In this document: piece by piece, positions 1-6,501 of the stretch
Layout of the letters: each line of letters starts with the position of its first letter
Numbering within the stretch: position 1 is the stretch's first letter
Origin: an uncultured Mycoplasmatota bacterium
GTDB lineage: Bacteria; Bacillota_I; Bacilli_A; RF39; UBA660
Direction of reading: 5' to 3'
NCBI GenBank assembly: GCA_900546745.1
Contig: URDT01000008.1
Coordinates: 1-48,204 of the forward strand
DNA length: 48,204 bases
Notes under the pieces: model-generated
Seen by the model: the letters and a program-made list of their open reading frames with translations, nothing else
Told to the model about the DNA's origin: nothing
The model's database searches: none
Program-made: the position numbers and the translations under genes

Positions 1-2
1 AA

Positions 3-146
3 CCAACATATGAGGAAGCGACGGTACAACCAGTAGAACCAACATATGAGGAAGCGACGGTACAACCAGTAGAACCAACATATGAGGAAGCGACGGTACA
101 ACCAGTAGAACCAGCATATGGGGAGGCGACAGTACAACCAGTGAAA
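3..146 (+). repeat. 36-bp coding tandem repeat, four copies
   Basis: Units begin at 3, 39, 75 and 111 with a strict 36-bp period. The first three are identical; the fourth carries several substitutions. Each unit is 12 codons, so copy-number change keeps the frame. The array runs off the left edge, so total copy number is unknown. Confidence 0.9.
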
Positions 147-344
147 CCAATTGAAGATGAATCTTATGTTAATGAAAATCCTAATGCACAAGTAAATTTA
201 ATGAAGGGTGAAGAAGAGGAAACTCATCACGTAGAAGATGTTTCTAATGAAAAAATTACAGATAATAAATCATTGATGTTTGTATTGGTAATTGGATTAG
301 TTATTCTTGTTGCTATATTTGTTTTACCAATGCTTTTATATTAA
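3..344 (+). CDS. C-terminal part of a repeat-rich, membrane-anchored protein (5' end outside window)
   Basis: The frame is open to the left edge, so the start is missing. The first ~48 residues are four copies of a 12-residue unit (PTYEEATVQPVE, the last degenerate). An acidic linker follows (EDESYVNEN, KGEEEETHHVEDV), then one hydrophobic segment of about 22 residues directly at the C-terminus, ending in LLY. This suits a protein with a Pro/Glu-rich stalk and a C-terminal membrane anchor; orientation is not decidable. A GTG inside the repeat array is not a convincing start, because the repeats read through it in frame. An intrinsic terminator follows. I do not recognise a family. Function unknown. 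Confidence 0.75.
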   Translation, partial: PTYEEATVQPVEPTYEEATVQPVEPTYEEATVQPVEPAYGEATVQPVKPIEDESYVNENPNAQVNLMKGEEEETHHVEDVSNEKITDNKSLMFVLVIGLVILVAIFVLPMLLY

Positions 345-374
345 TGAAACTATACTTATAATTGTATGTAAGAT

Positions 375-406
375 AAATGCAGACATAAAGATGATCTGCA
401 TTTTTT
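375..406 (+). terminator. Intrinsic terminator after the repeat protein
   Basis: A 9-bp stem (AAATGCAGA / TCTGCATTT) is followed by a T run, about 30 bases after the stop codon of the upstream gene. Confidence 0.8.
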
Positions 407-446
407 GTTGCAGTAAAACAATTATATATAAACTAGTTTTGTTATT

Positions 447-476
447 AAAAAAAAGAATTTAAACAATTCTTTTTTC
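447..476. terminator. Bidirectional terminator, mainly for the RNHCP gene
   Basis: A symmetric stem (AAAAGAATT, loop TAAAC, AATTCTTTT) has A and T runs on both sides, so it can end transcripts from either strand. It lies just past the stop of the minus-strand gene. Confidence 0.7.
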
Positions 477-493
477 ATTTATATATAATATAG

Positions 494-796
494 CTATTTT
501 AATACTGATAGTTCTATAATTTTATTGAAATCATCGTCTTTTAATACAATATTTTTATGCTTTTTGTGACATTTTAAACATTCGTAGATTATTTTATATG
601 TATCTTTAAATTTTTCGATACCAATTGGTTTCATTAAACCTTTACAATTATTAGATCTATCTCCAGGGTTAATATCTAGATGCTTTGAATATAGACATTT
701 AGGGCAATGATCTCTAGCTGTATAATTAGATTTTGGTACATTATATCCACAGTTTTCACATTGAAAACTTTCATTTATCATATGAAAATTTTTCAT
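494..796 (-). CDS. RNHCP-type zinc-ribbon protein
   Basis: This 100-residue protein has paired cysteine motifs: C-x2-C at about residues 13-16, C-x2-C in the signature RDHCPKC near 30, a later single Cys, and a final C-x2-C near 93-96. The signature followed by S-x-H-x-D-x-x-PGDR matches the RNHCP domain family, a presumed zinc-binding fold without an assigned role. The usual first residues RNHCP read RDHCP here. It is transcribed alone, against its neighbours, with a Shine-Dalgarno AGGAG a few bases before the ATG. The family assignment is fairly secure; the function is unknown. Confidence 0.8.
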   Translation of the reverse strand: MKNFHMINESFQCENCGYNVPKSNYTARDHCPKCLYSKHLDINPGDRSNNCKGLMKPIGIEKFKDTYKIIYECLKCHKKHKNIVLKDDDFNKIIELSVLK

Positions 797-910
797 ATTA
801 TACCACTCCTTTTTTTGATTATAACATGAATTTAAAAAATATAATATAAAACATATTCAAAATTATATAAGTATGATAGAATTATAATAGATAGAATTGA
901 GGAGATATTA

Positions 911-2320
911 ATGAATGATAATAATAGTGGTTCAGTAAGACCACAAACAAATAATGTGACAGGAACTACATCACAGGGAGTTACAAATTCTAATGTTAAT
1001 CCAATGAATAACAGTGGGATGACTCCAAATAGAATAACTATGAATCCACAAATGAATAGTACAAGTTCTAGTAGTACAGTAAGTAATAGTGCAGTAAGAC
1101 CACAAACAAATAATGTGACAGGAACTACATCACAGGGAGTTACAAATTCTAATGTTAATCCAATGAATAACAGTGGGATGACTCCAAATAGAATAACTAT
1201 GAATCCACAAATGAATAGTACAAGTTCTAGTAGTACAGTAAGTAATAGTGCAGTAAGACCACAAACAAATAATATAACTGGTGATCATTATTCTCAAGCT
1301 GGTATTCCACCTATTAATAGCACTAATAATCAATCAATTATGTCATCTAATCAAAGGATTGTTGATAATACTTCAATAAATCAAAATTTTTCAACAGTTA
1401 ATCAAACAAACAATGAAGAATTATTAAAATCATTTATAGGAAATAACTATGGTAAAATTACAACAAAGCCATTCAACTTTGCTGGATTCTTTTTTACAAC
1501 ATTTTATATGTTCTATAGAAAAATGTTTGGATATGCTTTATTGGTATTTTTAATTGATATTATTATTTTAAATGTTATAAAAATATCTGCTGTTACATTA
1601 GTATTTAATGTTTTGGTTGGTTTGTTCGTGAATAAAATTTACTTGTTTTATGCAAATAAAAAAATCACTAAATTAAAATTGCAAAACCCACAAAAAAATA
1701 CGGAAGAATTGAAAAAAATTTGTGCAGCAAAAGGTGGAACTAGTGTTGGATCTATATTCTTAGGTTTTATTGTTGAATTGGCTTTAGCAATTATTTTGTT
1801 AATAACATTGAGTATATTTGGAGTAGCGTCAGCTTTTAGCAATTTATTTTCAAATTTTGGAAATCAAGTAAATTCTTCTTTAAATGGTACTTATGAAGGT
1901 GTAATTATGACAAATACTTCTATAAATATGGCTAATGAATTTTCTATTTCTGTTCCTAGTAAATTTGAAGATGAATCTGATCAATATAGTTATGAATATT
2001 CTTATTCATCTGGTAATGGAGTTTTTGATAAATGTAAATTTTATTTATCTGTTCCATCAGGATTTAGTGATGCAAAAAATTTGATTAATCAAATGTCATC
2101 TTATTACGAAAATGATAACCCTATAGAAGTTACTAAATCAAGTATAAATGGTATTAATTGGTATTGGTTTTCAAAAGAAGACGCATTCGGTAAAGCTTAT
2201 TATTATGGTACTACAAAAAATAATAAAGTTTTCCTACTAGAATATGATGTCAATGAAGATGCATCTAGTGATTGTGAGAATTATAGACACCAAATAATTG
2301 AATCTATAAAAAGTAAATAA
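911..2320 (+). CDS. Membrane protein with Asn/Ser/Thr-rich repeat N-terminus
   Basis: A 469-residue protein in three parts. Residues 1-~160 are low-complexity Asn/Thr/Ser/Gln/Met sequence containing two identical 53-residue repeats and the start of a third. Residues ~175-320 hold a conserved-looking block (KPFNFAGFFFTTFYMFYRKM) and about four hydrophobic segments, reminiscent of DUF2628-like small membrane domains. Residues ~325-469 form a soluble domain with aromatic-rich stretches and a single WYWF patch. There is no signal peptide, so the disordered N-terminus is probably cytoplasmic and the tail may be exposed. It has its own RBS (GAGGAGAT) and a terminator behind. Function unknown. Confidence 0.85.
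   Translation: MNDNNSGSVRPQTNNVTGTTSQGVTNSNVNPMNNSGMTPNRITMNPQMNSTSSSSTVSNSAVRPQTNNVTGTTSQGVTNSNVNPMNNSGMTPNRITMNPQMNSTSSSSTVSNSAVRPQTNNITGDHYSQAGIPPINSTNNQSIMSSNQRIVDNTSINQNFSTVNQTNNEELLKSFIGNNYGKITTKPFNFAGFFFTTFYMFYRKMFGYALLVFLIDIIILNVIKISAVTLVFNVLVGLFVNKIYLFYANKKITKLKLQNPQKNTEELKKICAAKGGTSVGSIFLGFIVELALAIILLITLSIFGVASAFSNLFSNFGNQVNSSLNGTYEGVIMTNTSINMANEFSISVPSKFEDESDQYSYEYSYSSGNGVFDKCKFYLSVPSGFSDAKNLINQMSSYYENDNPIEVTKSSINGINWYWFSKEDAFGKAYYYGTTKNNKVFLLEYDVNEDASSDCENYRHQIIESIKSK
933..1250 (+). repeat. 159-bp tandem duplication, two identical copies
   Basis: Copies 933-1091 and 1092-1250 are identical base for base by eye, including synonymous positions. A third copy starts at 1251 and diverges after about 23 bases. 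The 53-codon period preserves the frame. Perfect identity implies a recent duplication or ongoing homogenisation. Confidence 0.9.
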
Positions 2321-2356
2321 AAACTATAGATGTTAACTAAATAGTAAATAAGTTTA

Positions 2357-2388
2357 AAAATCAAGGGTGAGTGTATCCTTGATTTTAT
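2357..2388 (+). terminator. Intrinsic terminator
   Basis: A 10-bp stem (AAAATCAAGG / CCTTGATTTT) lies about 36 bases after the upstream stop. The T tract is short but present. Confidence 0.75.
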
Positions 2389-2477
2389 TATGTAAATTAT
2401 TTTAATGGTATATGTGTTTTGTCAATTTTATACTGTTCTATATTGCAATATAAGTTAATTTGAATTAATATCACTAA

Positions 2478-2506
2478 TTTACAGTTAAAAATATACGTGT
2501 TATAAT
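2478..2506 (+). promoter_or_regulatory. Promoter of scpA-scpB
   Basis: TTTACA, 17-bp spacer, TATAAT, with an upstream TGT making an extended -10. It sits 21 bases before the scpA start codon. Confidence 0.85.
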
Positions 2507-2527
2507 ATTGTTACTTGGAGTGATAAT

Positions 2528-3253
2528 ATGGATTACAAAGTTACAATTGATAATTTTGATGGTCCTTTAGATTTGTTATTACATTTGATTAAAAGTTCAG
2601 ACATTGACATTTATGATATTAGTATTGAAGAGATATCAAAACAATACTTAGATTATATACAAGCAATGAAAGAACTTAATTTGGATGTTGCTAGTGAATA
2701 TTTAGTGATGGCTAGTGAATTAATGGTAATTAAGTCTATGTTGCTATTACCACAAACAAAGTTAGAGGATGAAGATTATGAAGAGGACCCTAGAGAACAA
2801 TTAATTCAGAGGTTAATTGAATATAAACAGTATAAAGAATTAGTTGATGATTTTAAAACACTAGAAGAAGAACGTAAGAAAACATTTTCTAAAGAAAGCA
2901 GTGATTTACAGCAATATAAACGTGATAACGATGAAATTGATTTAGGAGATACTACGTTAAATGATTTAATTTTAGCTTTTCAAAAATTTTTGGAAAGAAA
3001 ACAGTTAGATAAACCATTAAATACAACAATTACAAAAAAAGAGTATTCTATTCAACAGAGAAGTAGAGAAATAAAAGATTTTTTAAAAGTCAAAAAAAAT
3101 ATTGAATTTTCTGAATTATTTGAAGAATTTAACAGAGGGTATATTGTTGTTACATTTTTATCAGTATTGGATTTAGCGAAGAAAAATGATTTAATAATTA
3201 AACAAGAAAATAATTTCCAAAAAATTTATTTAAGTACAAGGGAAAGTGATTAG
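2528..3253 (+). CDS. scpA: Segregation and condensation protein A
   Basis: ScpA is the kleisin subunit of the bacterial SMC condensin and bridges the SMC heads together with ScpB. The N-terminus shows the family signature FDGPLDLLLHLI at about residues 9-20, followed by IDIYDISIEEISKQYLDY and a helical region ending ELMVIKSMLLLP. Residues 85-150 are an acidic, charged linker, and the C-terminal ~80 residues form the winged-helix part (EFSELFEEFNRGYIVVTFLSVL). The length of 241 is normal. The RBS GGAG lies close before ATG. The stop slightly precedes the scpB ATG, so the pair is an operon. smc itself is not in the window. Confidence 0.96.
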   Translation: MDYKVTIDNFDGPLDLLLHLIKSSDIDIYDISIEEISKQYLDYIQAMKELNLDVASEYLVMASELMVIKSMLLLPQTKLEDEDYEEDPREQLIQRLIEYKQYKELVDDFKTLEEERKKTFSKESSDLQQYKRDNDEIDLGDTTLNDLILAFQKFLERKQLDKPLNTTITKKEYSIQQRSREIKDFLKVKKNIEFSELFEEFNRGYIVVTFLSVLDLAKKNDLIIKQENNFQKIYLSTRESD

Positions 3254-3254
3254 T

Positions 3255-3815
3255 ATGAATTTAATTCCTATTTTAGAAGGAATACTATTTTTAGTTGGTG
3301 ATGATGGAATTTCTAATGATAAGTTGAAGCAAATTTTATCCATCGATGACAATAAATTATTAGAATTAATAACCCAATTAGAAAAAGAATATGCTTCTCC
3401 TGATAGGGGACTTCAATTAGAAAAATTTGGTAATAGTTTTAAGTTAACAACAAAAAAAGAACATAAACAATATTATGAAAAGTTGACTGTAGAGGAAACG
3501 AATGGAAGCTTAAGCCCAGCAGCATTAGAAACTTTAGCAATTATAGCTTATAATCAACCAATTACTAGAGTAAAGGTAGATGAAATTAGGGGAATTAATA
3601 GCAGCAGTTTAGTAAGAAAACTTCTTTTAAGGGGATTAATTACTGAAGCAGGAAGAGCGGATACTCCTGGAAGACCAATTTTATATGGCGTTACTAATAA
3701 TTTTTTAGATTACTTTGGTTTAAAAAGTACAGAAGAATTACCTGAAATAAAAGATGTAGAATTGTCAACAGAGGAAAAAGATTTATTTGAATCAAAATAT
3801 AAAGAAGAATTGTAA
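3255..3815 (+). CDS. scpB: Segregation and condensation protein B
   Basis: ScpB forms a winged-helix dimer that binds ScpA in the SMC complex. The protein (186 residues from ATG 3255) has the recognisable block ALETLAIIAYNQPITR followed by DEIRGINSSSLVRKLLLRGLI and GRPILYGVT. I prefer ATG 3255 over a GTG at 3246 that overlaps scpA, because GGAAAG at 3241-3246 is correctly spaced for the ATG. One base separates it from the scpA stop, implying coupled translation. A weak 9-bp hairpin at 3847-3867 without a clear T run follows. Confidence 0.95.
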   Translation: MNLIPILEGILFLVGDDGISNDKLKQILSIDDNKLLELITQLEKEYASPDRGLQLEKFGNSFKLTTKKEHKQYYEKLTVEETNGSLSPAALETLAIIAYNQPITRVKVDEIRGINSSSLVRKLLLRGLITEAGRADTPGRPILYGVTNNFLDYFGLKSTEELPEIKDVELSTEEKDLFESKYKEEL

Positions 3816-3870
3816 TTTGAATAAAATTATGATGCACTATAGAAATATTTTAGTTTATAACTAAAATTTA

Positions 3871-3965
3871 CCTGTGTGTTGAAATTGGTAGACAAGCTTG
3901 AATCAAAGGCCGACGCTTTTGATTCAAAAACGAATTCGTAGCAAAGTCAATTTTGGTTAGCATTT
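3871..3965 (+). pseudogene. Decayed tRNA-Leu-like segment
   Basis: The stretch TGAAATTGGTAGACA (15 bases) is identical to the D-arm of the intact tRNA-Leu at 4214, and later AAAGTC and GGTT blocks match its variable and T arms in order. There is no matching acceptor stem and no proper anticodon or T loop. Instead, positions 3898-3927 form a roughly 13-bp hairpin (TTGAATCAAA / TTTGATTCAA). It is best read as a dead tRNA copy; a small structured RNA is possible because a good terminator follows. No gene lies in 3816-4213. Confidence 0.5.
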
Positions 3966-3967
3966 AC

Positions 3968-4000
3968 AAGGGTTGTCAAGATATTGGCAACTCTTTTATT
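3968..4000 (+). terminator. Intrinsic terminator behind the tRNA-Leu-like segment
   Basis: A 12-bp stem with two wobble pairs (AAGGGTTGTCAA / TTGGCAACTCTT), a four-base loop, then TT-rich sequence. Confidence 0.7.
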
Positions 4001-4192
4001 GTGTTTAGAAAGTTTATCATTCATTCAATAAGAACAAAGAAAGAAATTATTATAATATTTTGAATATTTGAATTCCATTTAGTTTTGTAGAAGTTTAAAT
4101 TCTACTTAAGGATGGAATTTATTTTATATGTGAGCTTTTTTAGGAAAATTTAGTCTATTTTTTCATTTTATTGAGTTATTTTTAAAATAATG

Positions 4193-4201
4193 TGATATAA
4201 T
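4193..4201 (+). promoter_or_regulatory. Extended -10 for tRNA-Leu
   Basis: TGATATAAT lies 12 bases before the tRNA 5' end. The -35 region (TTGAGT at 4171) is poorly spaced, so the element probably relies on the extended -10. Confidence 0.6.
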
Positions 4202-4213
4202 TAACTTGTGCCT

Positions 4214-4301
4214 GCTCGCATGGTGAAATTGGTAGACACGATAGACTCAAAATCTATTTTTCGATGAGAAAGTCTCGGTTCAAGTCCGAGTGCGAGCACC
4301 A
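4214..4301 (+). tRNA. tRNA-Leu (anticodon CAA)
   Basis: An 88-nt type II tRNA. The acceptor arms GCTCGCA / TGCGAGC pair fully, with discriminator A and encoded CCA. The D arm contains the Leu hallmark GGTAGACA. The anticodon stem ATAGA/TCTAT frames loop CTCAAAA with anticodon CAA. A long variable arm is present, and the T arm is CTCGG-TTCAAGT-CCGAG. It decodes UUG. Confidence 0.97.
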
Positions 4302-4313
4302 ATATAAAAAAAC

Positions 4314-4337
4314 AATGACACGTTTGTGTCATTTTTA
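4314..4337 (+). terminator. Terminator of tRNA-Leu
   Basis: An 8-bp stem (AATGACAC, loop GTTT, GTGTCATT) followed by Ts, starting 13 bases after the CCA end. Confidence 0.85.
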
Positions 4338-4352
4338 CTTGATAAATAAGGA

Positions 4353-4530
4353 TTGTGGGGAAAAATCCCACAAATATAATTATTATAAAAATTAGTGGGA
4401 TTTTTGTGGGAATGGTATCAACTGATTTCAATTTTTACACAATTATTGAAATTTAATGAAACAATGCTAAACACTATGAAAATACAAAAAATTTAAGATG
4501 TTTCAAGTGATTTCAACTAGTTTCAAAAAT
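4353..4530 (+). repeat. Cluster of short repeats downstream of tRNA-Leu (attachment-site scar?)
   Basis: It contains a hairpin TTGTGGG/CCCACAA (4353-4373), an imperfect direct repeat GTGGGATTTTT-GTGGGAAT (4395-4413), and TGATTTCAA at 4423 and 4508. Short repeats packed behind a tRNA gene, next to a broken gene, resemble an old integrase att region. No integrase is present, so this is only a suggestion. Confidence 0.25.
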
Positions 4531-4741
4531 TATAACAATAAGCAGTAAGATTTCTAAGAATGAAATATATGTTGATGAAGATTCTTTGATTTCATATTAC
4601 AATGAAAGGGATAAAAAACGAGTTAGTGTTAGTAAAGTAAATCAAGATATGATGCTTGATCCTAGAATTCCAAGAGGTATTGGCTACCAAACTGATGGAA
4701 TAACATTAGTATATGTCCGTAGAAAAAATCTTCAAAAATAA
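4511..4741 (+). pseudogene. Orphan coding fragment, start lost
   Basis: One frame stays open for about 76 codons from after a stop at 4508 to TAA 4739-4741, and its composition is protein-like. It includes NEIYVDEDSLISYYNERDKK, KVNQDMMLDPRIPRGIGYQ and TLVYVRR. There is no ATG or RBS before a Met-Met pair in mid-sequence, so the 5' end appears to be missing. It reads as the C-terminal part of a gene truncated by a deletion near the tRNA-Leu. I do not recognise the family. The rest of 4302-4869 holds only the terminator and the short repeats. Confidence 0.5.
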
Positions 4742-4869
4742 AAAGTTGTAAATATTTAATTAAGAGTGTAAAGAATATATTAAAAATAGAAATCCTATGA
4801 CATTGATTATTACTCAATTATTATTTTGATCTTTTCTAATACTAAGAATAAAAAAGAATAAAATATAAT

Positions 4870-5247
4870 ATGGATGATAGATTAAAAAAATTAAATGACA
4901 TAAAAGTTGAAAATTTTATATGGGTTATCTATATTGGGATTATATTATTAAGTTGGTATGCTAATGATAAAGAAAGAAAATATTTATTATATAATGATCA
5001 AAGAAGCAAAAAAGAATATCAAAATTTATTAATTTTTATATTTACTATTTTAGTACTTGTTTATTATTACTTTGCGAAAGATAGTTATGATAGTTTACAG
5101 AATATTAATGAAGATGATTCAGATAAGAAAAAGGGATTACTATTTGCCTCTTTTATAGGATCTGTTTTAATTTTAATTAGTGGAATTATATTTTTGGGCA
5201 TTGCTATATTAGATGAAGAAATAGATGTCGAAATTGCTTTTAATTAA
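4870..5247 (+). CDS. Small membrane protein of unknown function
   Basis: A 125-residue protein with three predicted membrane segments at about 17-36, 56-74 and 95-117. The connecting loops are charged (NDKERKYLLYNDQRSKKEY and NEDDSDKKK). No motif identifies a family. The ATG has no strong Shine-Dalgarno, only an A-rich stretch. It sits alone between the gene fragment and tRNA-Gln, whose promoter begins immediately after its stop. Confidence 0.65.
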   Translation: MDDRLKKLNDIKVENFIWVIYIGIILLSWYANDKERKYLLYNDQRSKKEYQNLLIFIFTILVLVYYYFAKDSYDSLQNINEDDSDKKKGLLFASFIGSVLILISGIIFLGIAILDEEIDVEIAFN

Positions 5248-5257
5248 TAAAAAAATG

Positions 5258-5266
5258 TGATATAAT
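5258..5266 (+). promoter_or_regulatory. Extended -10 for tRNA-Gln
   Basis: TGATATAAT ends 10 bases before the mature tRNA 5' end. The -35 region is weak. Confidence 0.6.
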
Positions 5267-5276
5267 CTTTTTGTAT

Positions 5277-5350
5277 TACCCCATGGCCAAGCGGTAAGGC
5301 ACTGGACTCTGACTCCAGGATCATTAGTTCGAATCTAATTGGGGTAGCCA
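5277..5350 (+). tRNA. tRNA-Gln (anticodon CTG)
   Basis: A 74-nt cloverleaf. The acceptor TACCCCA pairs with TGGGGTA, with discriminator G and encoded CCA. The anticodon stem CTGGA/TCCAG with loop CTCTGAC gives CTG (codon CAG). The T arm is ATTAG-TTCGAAT-CTAAT. The U1-A72 pair fits bacterial tRNA-Gln. Confidence 0.95.
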
Positions 5351-5441
5351 AGATTATTGTTTCCATTATAAGGAATTTATATATATGGCATGATAAAAGT
5401 TATGAAATGTATAAAATTATACATAAAATTTAAAAAAAGTA

Positions 5442-5470
5442 TTGCTAAAATAAAAAAAATAGTATATACT
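5442..5470 (+). promoter_or_regulatory. Promoter of tRNA-Ile
   Basis: TTGCTA, 17-bp spacer, TATACT, ending 24 bases before the tRNA. Confidence 0.7.
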
Positions 5471-5494
5471 TTAATAGTCGTTAAGACTTCATTT

Positions 5495-5571
<77 letters not shown>

Positions 5572-5581
5572 TTTTGAATTT

Positions 5582-5605
5582 AACCGTTGTTTAACGGTTT
5601 TTTTT
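5582..5605 (+). terminator. Terminator of tRNA-Ile
   Basis: A 7-bp stem AACCGTT/AACGGTT with loop GTTT, followed by a T run. Confidence 0.9.
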
Positions 5606-5610
5606 ATAAA

Positions 5611-5637
5611 AAAATAAGCAATATATTGCTTATTTTT
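5611..5637. terminator. Bidirectional hairpin, terminator for minus-strand transcripts
   Basis: AAAATAAGCAAT pairs with ATTGCTTATTTT around a 2-base loop, with T or A tracts on both sides. On the minus strand it overlaps the stop of the small ORF at 5630. Confidence 0.7.
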
Positions 5638-5731
5638 GATTAATACAAATAATAGTTTTATTTTTTAAATAAAGAATGAAACTATTAATACTTTTGTCCT
5701 TTAAATGAATACAACGTACTTCATACTTCAT
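5630..5731 (-). CDS. Candidate 33-residue small protein
   Basis: A short minus-strand frame begins MKYEVRCIHLKDKS and ends CINQK. AGGTG lies five bases before the preferred ATG (a second ATG directly precedes it), and the stop falls in a terminator hairpin. RBS, ORF and terminator together suggest a real small gene downstream of the XRE regulator, 86 bases away. The peptide alternates charged and hydrophobic residues and has no signal or membrane helix. No family is recognised. Confidence 0.4.
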   Translation of the reverse strand: MKYEVRCIHLKDKSINSFILYLKNKTIICINQK

Positions 5732-5816
5732 CATAACACCTCATAAAAATTTTAACATGAAAAGTAGTTTTGAACTTGGATATTTGATTGACAGGACTAT
5801 TTAGTTGATCAAAAAA

Positions 5817-6200
5817 TTATTTTTGACTTATTTTGATTTCTTCTAATAATATTTTTTGAATTTCATTTTGAATTTTTAAAGCTGTTTCAGCACATAATGG
5901 AGAAGTTTCATCAATGAATAGAGTAGCTCCGTAATTTAATACAAATTGTTTTAGTTCTTTTTCTTCCTTATTTTCTAGATGGATTGTTTGATTAGATAGA
6001 TCAACACCAATTAATTGATCAATAGTAATATTAAAATAACCAGATAATTTAATAATATCTTCTAATGTCACAGATCTCGATCCATTTTCCCAATGTCCAA
6101 TTAAAGATCGTTCTTTATTTACTATTTTTGCTATATCATTTTGACTTAACTTATATTTTTTTCTAAGAAACTTAATATTATCTTTAAAAAATGTTTTCAT
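5817..6200 (-). CDS. XRE-family transcriptional regulator
   Basis: A 127-residue protein. Residues 6-62 form a Cro/cI-type helix-turn-helix (IKFLRKKYKLSQNDIAKIVN, then GHWENGSRSVTLEDIIKLS, and YFNITIDQLIG). The C-terminal ~55 residues are an acidic, helical region without a recognised effector domain. It faces a small lipoprotein-like gene, and the shared spacer carries two 18-bp repeats that are good operator candidates. It probably represses itself and the divergent gene; this is inference from layout. Confidence 0.88.
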   Translation of the reverse strand: MKTFFKDNIKFLRKKYKLSQNDIAKIVNKERSLIGHWENGSRSVTLEDIIKLSGYFNITIDQLIGVDLSNQTIHLENKEEKELKQFVLNYGATLFIDETSPLCAETALKIQNEIQKILLEEIKISQK

Positions 6201-6252
6201 AGAATCGCCTCAATTATTATTATAACACTAAAGAAATAAATTTATAGAAAAA

Positions 6253-6334
6253 ATGTGACAAATTGTATCTAATAATTGTAAATATAAGAATTATTTACTA
6301 CTATAAAATAGAATATATGTGACAAAATGTATCT
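6253..6334. promoter_or_regulatory. Twin operator-like repeats between divergent genes
   Basis: ATGTGACAAATTGTATCT at 6253-6270 and ATGTGACAAAATGTATCT at 6317-6334 differ at one position and are 64 bp apart start to start. One lies near the regulator's promoter (a minus-strand TGTTATAAT is visible before its RBS). The other is just before the RBS of the plus-strand gene. Confidence 0.6.
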
Positions 6335-6357
6335 ATATATTCAGAAAGGTAGTATGT

Positions 6358-6501
6358 ATGAAAGAATTATTAAAGAGTCCTTTTATGTGGATTGTTGCGA
6401 TAGTTATATTAGGAGTGGTGTTAATTAGTTGTAATCAACAAAAAACAAACAGATATCCTGCTTGTTACGATGAAACCTTATCTAAAATATCAGGGGAGTA
6501 G
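6358..6501 (+). CDS. Small lipoprotein or single-pass membrane protein
   Basis: A 47-residue product. The start at 6358 is chosen because AGAAAGG lies about eight bases upstream; an upstream ATG in the same frame has no RBS. It has a short basic N-terminus, a hydrophobic core (MWIVAIVILGVVLISC) and a tail with NQQKTNRYPACYDE. LISC can serve as a lipobox, which would leave a mature peptide of only about 20 residues. Its 3' end overlaps the convergent LytTR gene by 37 bases. It is probably controlled by the divergent XRE regulator. Function unknown. Confidence 0.5.
   Translation: MKELLKSPFMWIVAIVILGVVLISCNQQKTNRYPACYDETLSKISGE

Noticed and set aside
3..146. CRISPR-like regular repeats
   Set aside because: The units are contiguous 36-bp tandem repeats with no spacers and encode a 12-residue protein repeat in frame with the downstream gene.
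1130..1333. Minus-strand ORF in the 159-bp repeat
   Set aside because: Antisense of low-complexity repeats; composition is non-protein-like and there is no RBS.
2439..2452. 14-bp perfect palindrome TATATTGCAATATA upstream of scpA
   Set aside because: It is AT-rich, lies upstream of the -35 and is not repeated elsewhere in the window; chance is a sufficient explanation.
4201..4431. Minus-strand ORF of 76 codons over tRNA-Leu
   Set aside because: It is the antisense of a well-formed tRNA and its terminator region, with no RBS; a known type of spurious ORF.
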